Notes: generated from the sequence alone by a model not told the origin. Shown: positions 26,658-36,288, counted from the first letter of the stretch. The stretch is 64,000 nt of DNA from Clostridiales bacterium 1_7_47FAA (GCA_000155435.1 DS990260.1:1917831-1981830); one strand, 5' to 3'. Numbers and translations are program-made.

Positions 26658-26708
26658 AAAAAAGGGGCTGAGCCCTGACAGATCATCCTGTCCAGGCTCA
26701 GCCCTTTT
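26658..26708. terminator. Bidirectional terminator
   Basis: GGGCTGAGCC and GGCTCAGCCC form a perfect 10-bp stem flanked by A-rich sequence on the left and TTTT on the right. It serves both the araC gene and the convergent ior/paaK operon. Confidence 0.85.
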
Positions 26709-26728
26709 CAATTTAATACAATCCACAC

Positions 26729-27157
26729 CTACCAGCACATCTCCTCATTGGTGTACAGCACCAGTCCGCCGTCCTCAATGGCCTTTGCCGCCGCCGCCCC
26801 GTCGGATGCCTTTACAATCATGGCACGCCTGTTTGCGGATGCCAGGGCATACATATATTCAATGTTCAGTCCCTGGCTGCACAGTATATGGGTCATCTTG
26901 TGCATCTCGCCCACCTTGTCCTCCAGCTTCACTGCCAGCACATCGGTCAGCATGGCGGAAAAACCTTTGTTCCTCAGGCCGTCCTTGGCCTTCTCAGGGT
27001 CGGATACAATCATCCTCAGCATACCGTACTCCGTGGTATCAGCCATGCTCAGCGACAGGATGTTAATGTTCTCCTCCTTCAGCACTTCTGTTACCTGCTC
27101 CAGCCTTCCTTCGCGGTTCTCAATGAATACAGACAATTGCTTTACAAACATATCCAT
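26729..27157 (-). CDS. Tandem ACT-domain protein
   Basis: A 142-residue protein made of two ACT domains (about 1-70 and 71-142), which bind amino acids. The first begins VKQLSVFIENREGRLEQVTE, and the second has VGEMHKMTHILCSQGLNIEYMY. It is the last gene of the paaK-iorAB-paaK operon, 12 bp after the second ligase. ACT proteins of this type often accompany phenylacetate-CoA ligases. It probably senses an aromatic or branched amino acid and modulates the pathway. Confidence 0.82.
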   Translation of the reverse strand: MDMFVKQLSVFIENREGRLEQVTEVLKEENINILSLSMADTTEYGMLRMIVSDPEKAKDGLRNKGFSAMLTDVLAVKLEDKVGEMHKMTHILCSQGLNIEYMYALASANRRAMIVKASDGAAAAKAIEDGGLVLYTNEEMCW

Positions 27158-27168
27158 ACCTGCCTTTC

Positions 27169-28467
27169 CTAAATCAGTTTCCTGTTATCAATTACATGCT
27201 TTGTCTTTCCCATGCTGCGTTCAATGCTCTTTGGCTCCACCAGCTTCACCTTGACGGCCAGCCCGATGGCGTTCTGGATGACATGGGCAATCTTGCCCGT
27301 CAGGTTCTCCAGTTCCCGGATTTCATCGGAGAAGAAACGCTCTTCCACCTCCACCTGCACTTCCAGTGTATCCAGGTTATTAATCCGGTCAACAATCAGG
27401 AGGTAATGGGGAGTGGTGCCGCCCATTTCCAGAAGGGCGGATTCAATCTGGGACGGGAATACATTGACGCCGCGGATGATCAGCATGTCGTCGGTTCTTC
27501 CCGTGAACCTTGCAATCCTGGCAGTGGTCCTGCCGCATTCGCAGACTTCGTGGTTAATGCTGGTCAGATCCTTGGTGCGGTAACGGATAAGCGGCAGACC
27601 CTCCTTGGTCAGGGTGGAGATGACCAGTTCGCCTTCCATGCCGTCCCGCAATGGTTTCAGGGTCTTCTGGTCCACGATTTCAGGCAGGAAATGGTCCTCA
27701 TGGATGTGAAGTCCCCGGTGGAACTGGCAGTCCGTCGCCACACCCGGCCCCATGATTTCGCTCAGGCCATAGATATCGTGGGCATGGATTCCCAGCTGAT
27801 GCTCAATCTGGGCCCTCATCCCGTCGGTCCATGGCTCGGCCCCGTTGATGGACGCCTTCAGCTTAATCTGGTCCCTTACCCCCATCTCCTCAATGGTTTC
27901 CGCGATGTGCAGCAGGTAGGAAGGGGTACACATGATTCCCGTCACCCCGAAATCCACCATCATGGTCACCAGCTTCTTGGTATTGCCAGTGGACATGGGC
28001 ACAACCGTGGCCCCCATTTCCTCTGCCCCGTAATGGGCGCCCAGACCGCCTGTGAACAGGCCGTATCCATAAGCCACCTGTATGGTGTCCTCCTTGCCCA
28101 GGCCAGCCATGGTGATGCATCTTGCCACACACTCGCTCCACACATCAATATCCTTCCTCGTATATCCCACCACGGTCGCCTTTCCCGTGGTGCCGCTGGA
28201 TGCATGGATGCGGGTAATCTGGGAATTATCCACTGCGAACATGCCGAAGGGATAGGTATCCCTCAAATCATCCTTGGTGGTGAACGGCAGCTTATCCAGG
28301 TCCTCGATTCCCTTGATGTCGCCTGGTTCCAGGCCCTCTGCCTGCATTTTCTTCCTGTAATACTCCACGTTGTGGTACACACGGTCCACCAGCTTTGAAA
28401 GCCTTGCGCCCTGCAGGTTTGTCATCTCATCCCTGCTCATACATTCCTTTGCCTCATTCCAAATCAT
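27169..28467 (-). CDS. Phenylacetate-CoA ligase (PaaK family), copy 1
   Basis: A 432-residue AMP-forming acyl-CoA ligase. The phosphate-binding loop is [10 protein letters not shown] (about 91-100), the later motif is [10 protein letters not shown] (about 234-243), and the C-terminal domain has [19 protein letters not shown]. It activates arylacetates such as phenylacetate or indoleacetate to CoA esters. A paralogue opens the same operon, and the pair brackets the iorAB genes, whose products are arylacetyl-CoAs. In that context it could work in the CoA-releasing, ATP-forming direction. That direction is inference. Confidence 0.88.
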   Translation of the reverse strand: MIWNEAKECMSRDEMTNLQGARLSKLVDRVYHNVEYYRKKMQAEGLEPGDIKGIEDLDKLPFTTKDDLRDTYPFGMFAVDNSQITRIHASSGTTGKATVVGYTRKDIDVWSECVARCITMAGLGKEDTIQVAYGYGLFTGGLGAHYGAEEMGATVVPMSTGNTKKLVTMMVDFGVTGIMCTPSYLLHIAETIEEMGVRDQIKLKASINGAEPWTDGMRAQIEHQLGIHAHDIYGLSEIMGPGVATDCQFHRGLHIHEDHFLPEIVDQKTLKPLRDGMEGELVISTLTKEGLPLIRYRTKDLTSINHEVCECGRTTARIARFTGRTDDMLIIRGVNVFPSQIESALLEMGGTTPHYLLIVDRINNLDTLEVQVEVEERFFSDEIRELENLTGKIAHVIQNAIGLAVKVKLVEPKSIERSMGKTKHVIDNRKLI

Positions 28468-28522
28468 CTGACTGTAAACCCTCCGTATTTTTTAGGATAT
28501 TTTTAATCTGCCAGCCGTACCG

Positions 28523-29107
28523 CTACAGTGAAAGCGCATATCCAATCTCAAAGGCCTGCTTATTCACTTCAATGGTCTTTGGCGGTACGGTTGTCTCAAT
28601 CACGCGCAGCCAGTCTTCCTTCTCAAAGCCCATGTGCTTTGCCGCCGCTCCCAGGACAATGATGTTAAATGCCTTTGGGGCGCCCAGTTTCTTGGCCTCG
28701 GCCGTGGCTTCCACCACAATGGCCCTGCGTTTCGCCTTCAGTGTCTCAATCACATCCTCAGGATAAGCAGCCACCCCTGTCACCACCGTGATGGGGTCGA
28801 TGCGCCAGTCATTGACAATCACCACGCCGTCCTTTTTAAGGAAATGCAGATAGCGCAGTGCTTCCAGGCGCTCAAATGCAATGAGCACGTCCGCCTGTCC
28901 CTCCTCCACAATGGGTTCATTTACCTTATCTCCATAACGCACGAAGGTCACCACGCTGCCGCCCCTCTGGGCCATGCCGTGTACTTCGGATAATTTTACA
29001 TCATATCCCGCATTGATTGCAAGCTTTCCAAGGATACGGCTGGTAAGAAGGGTCCCCTGGCCGCCAACGCCTACAATCATGATATTCTTTGAAGTCATAT
29101 TATTCAC
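28523..29107 (-). CDS. iorB: Indolepyruvate:ferredoxin oxidoreductase beta subunit
   Basis: A 194-residue gamma/beta-type subunit of 2-oxoacid:ferredoxin oxidoreductases. GVGGQGTLLTSRILG near residues 13-27 and VHGMAQRGGSVVTFVRYG near 43-60 are family motifs. It pairs with IorA to convert aryl pyruvates to arylacetyl-CoA with reduction of ferredoxin. The gene overlaps iorA by eight bases. Size and motifs are normal. Confidence 0.92.
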   Translation of the reverse strand: MNNMTSKNIMIVGVGGQGTLLTSRILGKLAINAGYDVKLSEVHGMAQRGGSVVTFVRYGDKVNEPIVEEGQADVLIAFERLEALRYLHFLKKDGVVIVNDWRIDPITVVTGVAAYPEDVIETLKAKRRAIVVEATAEAKKLGAPKAFNIIVLGAAAKHMGFEKEDWLRVIETTVPPKTIEVNKQAFEIGYALSL

Positions 29108-30848
29108 CCGCCTTTATCTGCTCGATTGCATCGAATTTGCAAAGCTGCATGCACAGGCCGCAGCCATTACACATGGTTTCATCAATGGAAATGGTCCCGT
29201 CCTCATTCTTGGTGAGGGCCGGACATCCGGGCCTTAAGCATGCGCCACACTTCTTACACCGGTCGGACAGCGGCCTGCACTTGTTGGGGAATCTGATGCC
29301 TTTTAACAGGGCGCAGGGCGCCTTTGTGATGATGACGGAGACAGCTTCCCTTGCCACCTCGCGCTTGATGACTGTTTCCAGTTCCTTCTGGTCAAATGCA
29401 TCCACCTCATAGACATGTTCAATGCCCAGGGATTTACACAGCCCTGTGATATTGATGGCAGGCACCACCTGGCCCTTTAAGGTCTTGCCGGTGGCTGCGT
29501 GGTCCTGATGACCCGTCATTCCTGTGGTGGAGTTATCCAGGATGATGACCGTGCCGGTGGCCTGGTTGTAGACCATGTTCATCAGCGAGTTGATTCCCGT
29601 ATGCATGAAGGTGGAGTCGCCGATTACGGCTACCCAGTTGTGGATGTAATCCTTGCCCTTTGCCTTCTCCATACCGTGAAGGGTGCTGATGCTGGCGCCC
29701 ATGCAGATGGTGGTGTCAATGACACTAAGGGGCGCCACCGCGCCTAATGTATAGCAGCCGATATCCCCTGCCGCGTGGATCTTCAGTTTGTTCAGCACGG
29801 TGTACACGCTTCTGTGGGGACATCCCGGACAGAGGATGGGCGGCCTTGCAGGAACCTGGGCCGCAGGGTCAACCTCCAGTGTCTGGCCCAGCACCCGCTC
29901 ACGGATCAGGTTGGCGCTGTACTCGCCCTGGACCGTGAATATCTCCTTGCCTACCGCTTTCTGGATTCCCCAGGCCTTGACCTGTTCCTCCACAACCGGC
30001 TCCAGCTCCTCGAATATGTAAAGCTTATCCACCTTTGCCGCAAATTCCTCAATAAGCTTTCTTGGAAGCGGATTCAAAAGCCCCAGCTTTAACACGGACG
30101 CCTCAGGCATTGCCTCCTTCACATAGTTGTATGCAATCCCGCTGGTGATAAAGCCCACGGACAGGTCGTTGTATTCCACCCGGTTGATGGGAAGACCATC
30201 CGCATCCTCTGCCAGCTGTTTCATACGCGCTTCCACCACCACATGGCGCTTGATTGCATTGCCGGGCATCATCACATATTTGGCAACATCCCTTTCATAC
30301 GGGATATCAAAGGGTTCCGCCCTGTCCTCCAGTTCTACCAGTCCCTGGGAATGGGACAGCCTGGTGGTGCTTCGCAGAAGGACCGGGGTGTCGTATTTTT
30401 CGCTTAAATCATAAGCATATTTCATGAATTCTTTTGCTTCCGCGCTGTCGGAAGGCTCCACCACAGGAACCATGGCAGCCCTTGCGACCATACGGCTGTC
30501 CTGTTCATTCTGGGAACTGTACATGCCGGGATCGTCCGCCACCACCAGCACCATTCCGCCTCTCACGCCGGTGTAGGCCGCTGTATAAAGCGGGTCCGCA
30601 GCCACATTCATCCCCACGTGCTTCATGACGCACATGGAACGCACGCCTGCTATGGACGCGCCGATTGCCACCTCTGTTGCCACCTTCTCATTGGGGGCCC
30701 ACTCCGCGTAAATCTCATCATACTGCGCCAGGGACTCGCTCACTTCCGTACTGGGCGTTCCCGGATATGCGGCCGAAACCTTTACCCCCGCCTCATAGGC
30801 GCCTCTTGCAATGGCTTCATTGCCAAGTAAAATTTTTTTCTCAGACAC
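29100..30848 (-). CDS. iorA: Indolepyruvate:ferredoxin oxidoreductase alpha subunit
   Basis: A 582-residue thiamine-diphosphate enzyme subunit. The N-terminus (GNEAIARGAYEAGV, then AAYPGTPSTEV) is the pyrimidine-binding part. GDIGCYTLG and the GDSTFMHTGINSL stretch near 390-415 bind thiamine diphosphate and magnesium. The C-terminus has two 4Fe-4S clusters (CKKCGACLRPGCP and CNGCGLCMQLC). It oxidises aromatic 2-oxoacids made by transamination of Trp, Tyr and Phe. Reduced ferredoxin could feed the hydrogenases of this genome. Confidence 0.93.
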   Translation of the reverse strand: MSEKKILLGNEAIARGAYEAGVKVSAAYPGTPSTEVSESLAQYDEIYAEWAPNEKVATEVAIGASIAGVRSMCVMKHVGMNVAADPLYTAAYTGVRGGMVLVVADDPGMYSSQNEQDSRMVARAAMVPVVEPSDSAEAKEFMKYAYDLSEKYDTPVLLRSTTRLSHSQGLVELEDRAEPFDIPYERDVAKYVMMPGNAIKRHVVVEARMKQLAEDADGLPINRVEYNDLSVGFITSGIAYNYVKEAMPEASVLKLGLLNPLPRKLIEEFAAKVDKLYIFEELEPVVEEQVKAWGIQKAVGKEIFTVQGEYSANLIRERVLGQTLEVDPAAQVPARPPILCPGCPHRSVYTVLNKLKIHAAGDIGCYTLGAVAPLSVIDTTICMGASISTLHGMEKAKGKDYIHNWVAVIGDSTFMHTGINSLMNMVYNQATGTVIILDNSTTGMTGHQDHAATGKTLKGQVVPAINITGLCKSLGIEHVYEVDAFDQKELETVIKREVAREAVSVIITKAPCALLKGIRFPNKCRPLSDRCKKCGACLRPGCPALTKNEDGTISIDETMCNGCGLCMQLCKFDAIEQIKAGE

Positions 30849-30904
30849 TTTATCTTCCTTCCTTTCACTGTAATCTCCAATGGTATGTATCTGCCTGCAT
30901 TTTA

Positions 30905-32221
30905 TCAGACCCCGTCCTTGTCAGCGCGAAGGTCTGTTACCCGTTTGGCCTTACCCTCAAAACGCTGGAGGGTATTGGGGGATACCAGCTGTATCTTGGC
31001 ATCCAGGCCCAGCATCAGGCGCATTTTCTCCCGCAGGCTGTAATCCAGCTTCTCCAGGGCAGCGTAGGAGTCCATCATGCTCTCTGCCTCTACTTCTACT
31101 TTTATGGTAAGGAGGTCGGAATGGTTCTTCCTGTCCACCACGATCTCGTAGTTGGGTCCAATTCCTTCCGTGTTAATCAGGACTTCCTCAATCTGGCTCG
31201 GGAACACATTGACGCCGCGGATCTTCAGCATATCATCCGTGCGGCCTGACAGGTTCTCCATCCTGGCCGTGGTGCGGCCGCATGGACATGGCTCATACAT
31301 GAGCCGTGTAATATCCCTTGTACGGTAGCGGATTAAAGGAAGCGCCTCCTTGCTGATGCAGGTAATGACCAGCTCGCCCTTCTCACCCGCCGGAAGCACC
31401 TGTCCTGTCTTGGGGTCAATTACCTCGGCGATAAAATGGTCCTCGTTGATGTGCATGCCCTTAAGCTCAAGACATTCCCCCGATACCCCCGGTCCCATGA
31501 GTTCGCTCATGCCGTAGTTCTGGGTCAGGTTCACATCCTCCCCCCAGACCTTGTGCAGTTCGCCCCGCATGGCCTCGGTCATCAGTTCGCTTCCCAGCAC
31601 CAGGCTTTTTACATGCAGGTCCTTTTTGGGGTCAATCCCCATCTCCAGGGCCACCTCCGCAATCCGCATGGCATAGGACGGGGTCGCCACTAACAGCGTG
31701 GTCTCAAAGTCCTTCATGTACATAAGCTGCTTCTGGGTATTGCCGGTGGAGGAAGGCACAATGGCCGCGCCCACCTTTTCCAATCCGTTGTGAAGGCCGA
31801 GGGCGCCGGTAAACATGCCATAGCCAAAACAGATCTGGGCAATATCCTCATCCGTCGCGCCCCCAGCCACCGCAAGCCTGGCCACGCACTCCTTCCATAC
31901 TTCCAGGTCATTTTCCGTATAACCCACGACCGTCGGCTTGCCGGTCGTGCCGCTGGACGCGTGGATCCTGCGCAGCTGTTTCCTGGGCACTGCGAACAGG
32001 CCGTAAGGATAGTTGTCCCTCATATCCTGCTTTGTTGTAAATGGAAGTTTTTCCAGGTCCTTCAGGGTCTGTATGTCTTCCGGCTTCACACCGGCAGCTT
32101 CCATCTTGGCACGGTAAGCGGGCACCTTCTCATAGTTGCGGGTCACCGCTTCCTTCAGGCGGGTTAACTGAATGGCTTCAATTTCCGCTCTGGACATTGT
32201 TTCCTCTTTTGCCCATATCAT
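30905..32221 (-). CDS. Phenylacetate-CoA ligase (PaaK family), copy 2
   Basis: A 438-residue AMP-forming aryl-CoA ligase. The ATG at 32221 follows AAGGAGGT by eight bases. Motifs are SSGTTGKPTV (near 94), YGMSELMGPGV (near 235) and [19 protein letters not shown] (near 330). It is the first gene of the operon and shares the overall plan of the downstream copy but diverges in sequence, suggesting different aryl acids. It sits 57 bp before iorA. Confidence 0.9.
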   Translation of the reverse strand: MIWAKEETMSRAEIEAIQLTRLKEAVTRNYEKVPAYRAKMEAAGVKPEDIQTLKDLEKLPFTTKQDMRDNYPYGLFAVPRKQLRRIHASSGTTGKPTVVGYTENDLEVWKECVARLAVAGGATDEDIAQICFGYGMFTGALGLHNGLEKVGAAIVPSSTGNTQKQLMYMKDFETTLLVATPSYAMRIAEVALEMGIDPKKDLHVKSLVLGSELMTEAMRGELHKVWGEDVNLTQNYGMSELMGPGVSGECLELKGMHINEDHFIAEVIDPKTGQVLPAGEKGELVITCISKEALPLIRYRTRDITRLMYEPCPCGRTTARMENLSGRTDDMLKIRGVNVFPSQIEEVLINTEGIGPNYEIVVDRKNHSDLLTIKVEVEAESMMDSYAALEKLDYSLREKMRLMLGLDAKIQLVSPNTLQRFEGKAKRVTDLRADKDGV

Positions 32222-32306
32222 TTTGTCTGACCTCCTTTTCCCTGCGGCCCTGTCTCTGTCGCACTTTGACGTATCAACGAATTGGCGCAGCGTAATGTCT
32301 GGCGAT

Positions 32307-32335
32307 ATTATACCATCTTTTTTGGGGTTTGTCTG
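32307..32335 (-). promoter_or_regulatory. Promoter of the paaK-iorAB-paaK-ACT operon
   Basis: On the minus strand CAGACA (32335-32330) and TATAAT (32312-32307) are 17 bp apart. The leader is about 80 bases before the first start codon. Confidence 0.65.
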
Positions 32336-32385
32336 CTGTTTTGATGCAAATTTCATGAATGAGGGGTGGTGGCGGGGAGGCTACG

Positions 32386-32651
32386 TCTGCGAAGCGGGGC
32401 AGGGCGGATGGCGGCGGGGCGGACGCGGGGTTCCGGAGGGGCAGCTTCTAAGGGCCTGACAGCCGGAAAGACGGGGGATCGGTGCTATTCGCTGAGAAAC
32501 TCTGAAGAGCTTTCTCAGCTCAGAGCACCTTGGATTCCTGCTTTGATGCAGGAATCCACCCCCGCCTTTCCGGCTGCCAGGCCCTAAGAAGCTGCGGCCT
32601 CCTCCACTATGCGTCCGCCCCGCCGCCGCCCGCCCTGCCCCGCTTCGCAGA
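32386..32651. repeat. 266-bp nested palindromic element
   Basis: The left arm (32386-32477) and right arm (32559-32651) are inverted copies over about 92 bp with few mismatches, beginning TCTGCGAAGCGGGGCAGGGC. Between them lie two further hairpins: GGTGCT/AGCACC with GCTGAGAAA/TTTCTCAGC (32481-32529), and GGATTCCTGC/GCAGGAATCC (32532-32557). The folded form is a long stem ending in two side hairpins. The arms are GC-rich, unlike the flanks. There is no credible gene. Confidence 0.85.
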
Positions 32652-32724
32652 CTGTGTATTCCGGCCGTGACTTAGGGGGAATACTCATCCATAGGGGAGT
32701 AGGGTTGTGACGGTGAGGGGTGGG

Positions 32725-33516
32725 TCATTTTTGGAAGATGTCCAGGGCGTGGCTTGTCAGGCCCTGGACATCTTTGCGTTCGCAGGTGGCGAAGTGGTAT
32801 TGCATGTATAGGTTGAATTGCCGGACGTCCATGGCGTCTATGGATTCGCGTATCAGGAGGGCGCAGCCGTCGGATGCGACGTAGTGGAGCCGGGTTGTGG
32901 GGAATACGGACATTATGTGGTCGATGTCTTCCTTGCGGACAAGTTCAAACAGGTCTTTGGGCTGGGACCTGGCGGCGAATGTCCGGGAGTCGATTAAGCC
33001 TTCTTTTATGTATTGCGCGACGTTGATGGTCTGGCGGTTGAATCCTTCATCCAGGAGACAGCCGTCGGATATGACGTAGGCTGCAAATATCTTACCGCCC
33101 TTTTTGGTTACACGTATTGCTTCGCTTAGGGCCTGGCGTTTGTCCTGCGTATTGTAAAGGTGGTACAGGGGGCCTAACAGAAGGGTGATGTCGTATTGGT
33201 TGTCCGGGTGGGCGGACAGGTCCGTGGCATTGCCTTGGGCGATGGTTATGTTTTCGCCTGGCTGGGTGTTCCGGCGGAATATTTCTATGTTGCGGTCTAC
33301 CAGTTCTACCGCGTCAACGGTGTAGCCCTGGCGCGCAAGGGCATGGGAATAACGGCCGGTCCCGGCGCCGATTTCCAAGATGCGGGAACCGGGTTTTATG
33401 TATGCCTGGATGTAGCGCATGGTGGTGAGGAATTCTACTGAGCCGTGTTTTGAGGCCAGACGGGCGTCCTCGTCGTAGTGGTTATAAAAATCTGTTATGT
33501 ATTGGTCTGTTTTCAT
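32725..33516 (-). CDS. Class I SAM-dependent methyltransferase
   Basis: A 263-residue cytoplasmic methyltransferase. Motif I is ILEIGAGTGRYSHALA (about 44-59), followed by an acidic residue in VDAVELVDRN and the motif II-III region YDITLLLGPLYHL. The target is unknown. AAAGGAG precedes the start. It is followed on the same strand by nothing, and lies downstream of a TetR regulator gene. The last 40 bp of the coding sequence contain a perfect 13-bp inverted repeat (32736-32773). Confidence 0.85.
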   Translation of the reverse strand: MKTDQYITDFYNHYDEDARLASKHGSVEFLTTMRYIQAYIKPGSRILEIGAGTGRYSHALARQGYTVDAVELVDRNIEIFRRNTQPGENITIAQGNATDLSAHPDNQYDITLLLGPLYHLYNTQDKRQALSEAIRVTKKGGKIFAAYVISDGCLLDEGFNRQTINVAQYIKEGLIDSRTFAARSQPKDLFELVRKEDIDHIMSVFPTTRLHYVASDGCALLIRESIDAMDVRQFNLYMQYHFATCERKDVQGLTSHALDIFQK

Positions 33517-33607
33517 GGGCTGCTCCTTTTATGAATAGGGTCATACGGTACATATATGCTGATGGATGATGCCTGATATCTGCGTTGGGGGCAGTGGGCT
33601 GGCGCCG

Positions 33608-34195
33608 TCAGATGGAGGGGTTCCAGTCCGGGTTTTCCGGTTTTATGAATGCGGATAAAAAATTTGTCAGCATTGTCTCGGCGCTGGTCCTGCTCAGTGC
33701 CAGCTTTTTGGTTGCTGTCAGGACTGCCATGCCGTGGGTGTAAAGGAACAGGTCTAAATAAATTACCTTTGCCCGCTCTGGTTCCACTCCTATAGCCTTG
33801 GAAAACAAGGCCGCCTTTTTTTCGTTGCCGGCTTCTTTGTAGAAGTCTTTTGCTTCTGACATGTCTAAATCCATGTCGTTTATGAAAAGAAGCTTGAATA
33901 AATGGGTTTCTTCCCGGGCGAATTCTATGTAGGACAGGGGCAGGAGGAGATAGGGGCTGACTTTTACGGAATTCCCATAACCGGTTACATATTGCTCGTA
34001 ATATCCATATGCATATTCCAGGAATCCGGCCTTTAATTCGTCCATGTTTTCGTAACAGGTAAAAATCGGACGGGTGGAGCATTGCAGTCTGGCTGCAATG
34101 CTTCTGGCGTTGACTGTCCCGAATCCTGTTTCTCTTGTGATGTCTAAGACGGTATGTAATATCATGTCCTTGGTTATTCTGGCTTTTGGCGGCAT
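33608..34195 (-). CDS. TetR/AcrR-family regulator
   Basis: A 195-residue regulator. Residues 1-50 carry the TetR helix-turn-helix (TRETGFGTVNARSIAARLQCSTRP in pattern), and the rest is a helical ligand domain. An inverted repeat with the half-site TTATGCAAC lies 28-63 bp upstream of the start and is the probable autoregulatory operator. The methyltransferase 90 bp downstream and the Bce transporter behind it are possible targets. Confidence 0.85.
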   Translation of the reverse strand: MPPKARITKDMILHTVLDITRETGFGTVNARSIAARLQCSTRPIFTCYENMDELKAGFLEYAYGYYEQYVTGYGNSVKVSPYLLLPLSYIEFAREETHLFKLLFINDMDLDMSEAKDFYKEAGNEKKAALFSKAIGVEPERAKVIYLDLFLYTHGMAVLTATKKLALSRTSAETMLTNFLSAFIKPENPDWNPSI

Positions 34196-34222
34196 GTGGG
34201 TCCATCCTTCTTTTTCGGCTTA

Positions 34223-34258
34223 TTATGCAACATATGTTATGCAACTATTGTTGCATAA
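34223..34258. promoter_or_regulatory. TetR operator cluster
   Basis: TTATGCAAC-TATT-GTTGCATAA (34237-34258) is a perfect 9-4-9 inverted repeat, and a third copy of TTATGCAAC lies at 34223-34231. It is directly upstream of the tetR gene. Confidence 0.7.
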
Positions 34259-34299
34259 TAAGCCGGATATGTCAAGAGGGGAGGGTGTTTATTTTCATT

Positions 34300-36288
34300 T
34301 CATGAACTGACAATCCTCAGGTAAACCCTGGAGGTCAGCACGTATACTGCTGCATAAACCACTGCGAACACGGCCAGTGTTCCGGCTGTGGTGGCTGCAA
34401 AGAGCCTTACATTGGTCAGGTTCATGGCTGCCAGCAATCTTGTGATGATGGGGAAGGCGGCCGTAATATGCATGGCGGCGGCTGCCAATGGGAGGAAAAA
34501 CATCAGTAGTATCTGGGAATGGATGGACCGCTTGATTTCCGCCCGGGTCAGACCTACCTTCTGCATGATTTCAAACCGGCTCTTGTCCTCATATCCTTCT
34601 GTTACCTGCTTATAGTAGATAATCAGTACGGTAGCCATCACGAACAGGGTGCCAAGGAAGATTCCAAGGAACAGAAGCCCTGCATTCAGGGAGAAATAGG
34701 AAGACCTTCCCTCTGCCGCGCTCTCGCCCTTAATTCCTCCCGGGATAACAGATACCTTATGCATGATTTCATTATAAATACGGATCTGTGTGTCCTGGTC
34801 CGCATCCAGGTCAAAACCGTAGTGGTACTGGATATTTGACACACGGCCTCCATCCCCTGCCTGCTGGCTGGCTTCCAGAAGCTGCATTTCCTCCCCGTCC
34901 GGCACAATCAGATAATATACCTCACTGCCGAATGTATCAGCCCCATCCCACAATCCATACTCCCCGGCAGGCACCGCCTGATACGTCCTTCCAAGAACCG
35001 ACAGGCTGTCCTCCTCATATGGACTGTATTGGGTGACCACCATGCACTGGCCCTCAGACAGTTTCGCCTGGTTGCCGGTTACACGGTTATAATCTTCCTG
35101 GGTCATGACATACATGGGCTGTATTTTATCCAGGTCCGCTGCCGTATAGATAGTCCTTATGTCAAAGACTCCCGCCTTTTCCTTCACTGCCAGAAGTGAT
35201 AAATCGCTATAAGAGAGATGGTTCTCCTCAACAAGGCCATTCCCTGACAGCACCTCCTGCACGGCCCCAGCAATCACTGCTTCATCAGCCTGTGTGGCAT
35301 GCCCGGCTTCCAGCAGGATATTGCGCGGATAACGGTTCCTGGTCACATCGTCCATTCCCACATAGAGAGCCACTGTGCTGGACAGCATCACCAGCACCGA
35401 GGTGGACAGGATACAGATACCTGCCAGTCCCGCCGCATTCTGCCTCATTCGGTATAAAAGCCCGGATACCGATATAAAATGCTCTGTCCTGTAATAGAAT
35501 CCTTTTTTCTTCTTAAGTAACTTCAGCAATGCAATGCTGCCCGCCGTAAACAGGCAGTACGTGCCAATCATCACAAGGATTGCCGCATTAAAAAACGCAC
35601 TGACCGCATAGGCCGGATTATAGGCGGTAACCGCCAGGTAATAGCCGCCTCCCAGGGTCCCTATACCAAGGATGGCAATCCACCAGCGGGTTTTCGGCTC
35701 CTTCTCCCCCTCCTGCCCGCCCCGCAGAAGTTCCACCGGACTGCTCACATGCACCCTGGCCAGGTTGCCTGCCAGTATCAGGAGAAACACGGTTCCGTAC
35801 AGCAGGATGGACATCAGTGCGGCCTTCCCTGAAAAATAAAAGCCCCACTGCACCGGCGCCCGGGCCAGTCTTAACAGCAGCAGATGGACTGCCTTGGACA
35901 GCACAAATCCTCCTGCGATTCCGGCTCCAAGGCTGACAGCCCCGATTATGGCTGTCTCAAAAAACAGGATGAAACCAATATGCTTCTTACCCATGCCAAG
36001 GATATTAAAAAGCCCGATTTCCCTCTTCCTGCGTTTCATCAGGAAGCTGTTGGTGTAAAACAGGAACACCGCTGTAAACAGCGCAATGATATAGCATCCA
36101 AGCCCCAATATGGTCCGCATATCCGAACCCCCGTGCATGGCGGCAATCTCCTTGTTGTCAGCCAGTGTCAGGATGATGTCAAACATCATCACAGAACCAA
36201 TGCAGGTCAGTATATAGGGCACATAGGTCTGGGCATTCTTCCTGATATTCTGTAAGGCCAGCTTCATATAGAATAATCCATTCATCAT
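34300..36288 (-). CDS. Bce-type ABC transporter permease
   Basis: A 662-residue FtsX/MacB-type permease with ten transmembrane helices in a 1+3+2+3+1-like arrangement and a large extracellular domain (about 300-510) between helices, the hallmark of BceB proteins. These sense and remove cell-wall-active peptides such as bacitracin together with a BceRS two-component system, which is encoded here just upstream. The start overlaps the stop of the ATPase gene (ATGA). Confidence 0.88.
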   Translation of the reverse strand: MMNGLFYMKLALQNIRKNAQTYVPYILTCIGSVMMFDIILTLADNKEIAAMHGGSDMRTILGLGCYIIALFTAVFLFYTNSFLMKRRKREIGLFNILGMGKKHIGFILFFETAIIGAVSLGAGIAGGFVLSKAVHLLLLRLARAPVQWGFYFSGKAALMSILLYGTVFLLILAGNLARVHVSSPVELLRGGQEGEKEPKTRWWIAILGIGTLGGGYYLAVTAYNPAYAVSAFFNAAILVMIGTYCLFTAGSIALLKLLKKKKGFYYRTEHFISVSGLLYRMRQNAAGLAGICILSTSVLVMLSSTVALYVGMDDVTRNRYPRNILLEAGHATQADEAVIAGAVQEVLSGNGLVEENHLSYSDLSLLAVKEKAGVFDIRTIYTAADLDKIQPMYVMTQEDYNRVTGNQAKLSEGQCMVVTQYSPYEEDSLSVLGRTYQAVPAGEYGLWDGADTFGSEVYYLIVPDGEEMQLLEASQQAGDGGRVSNIQYHYGFDLDADQDTQIRIYNEIMHKVSVIPGGIKGESAAEGRSSYFSLNAGLLFLGIFLGTLFVMATVLIIYYKQVTEGYEDKSRFEIMQKVGLTRAEIKRSIHSQILLMFFLPLAAAAMHITAAFPIITRLLAAMNLTNVRLFAATTAGTLAVFAVVYAAVYVLTSRVYLRIVSS

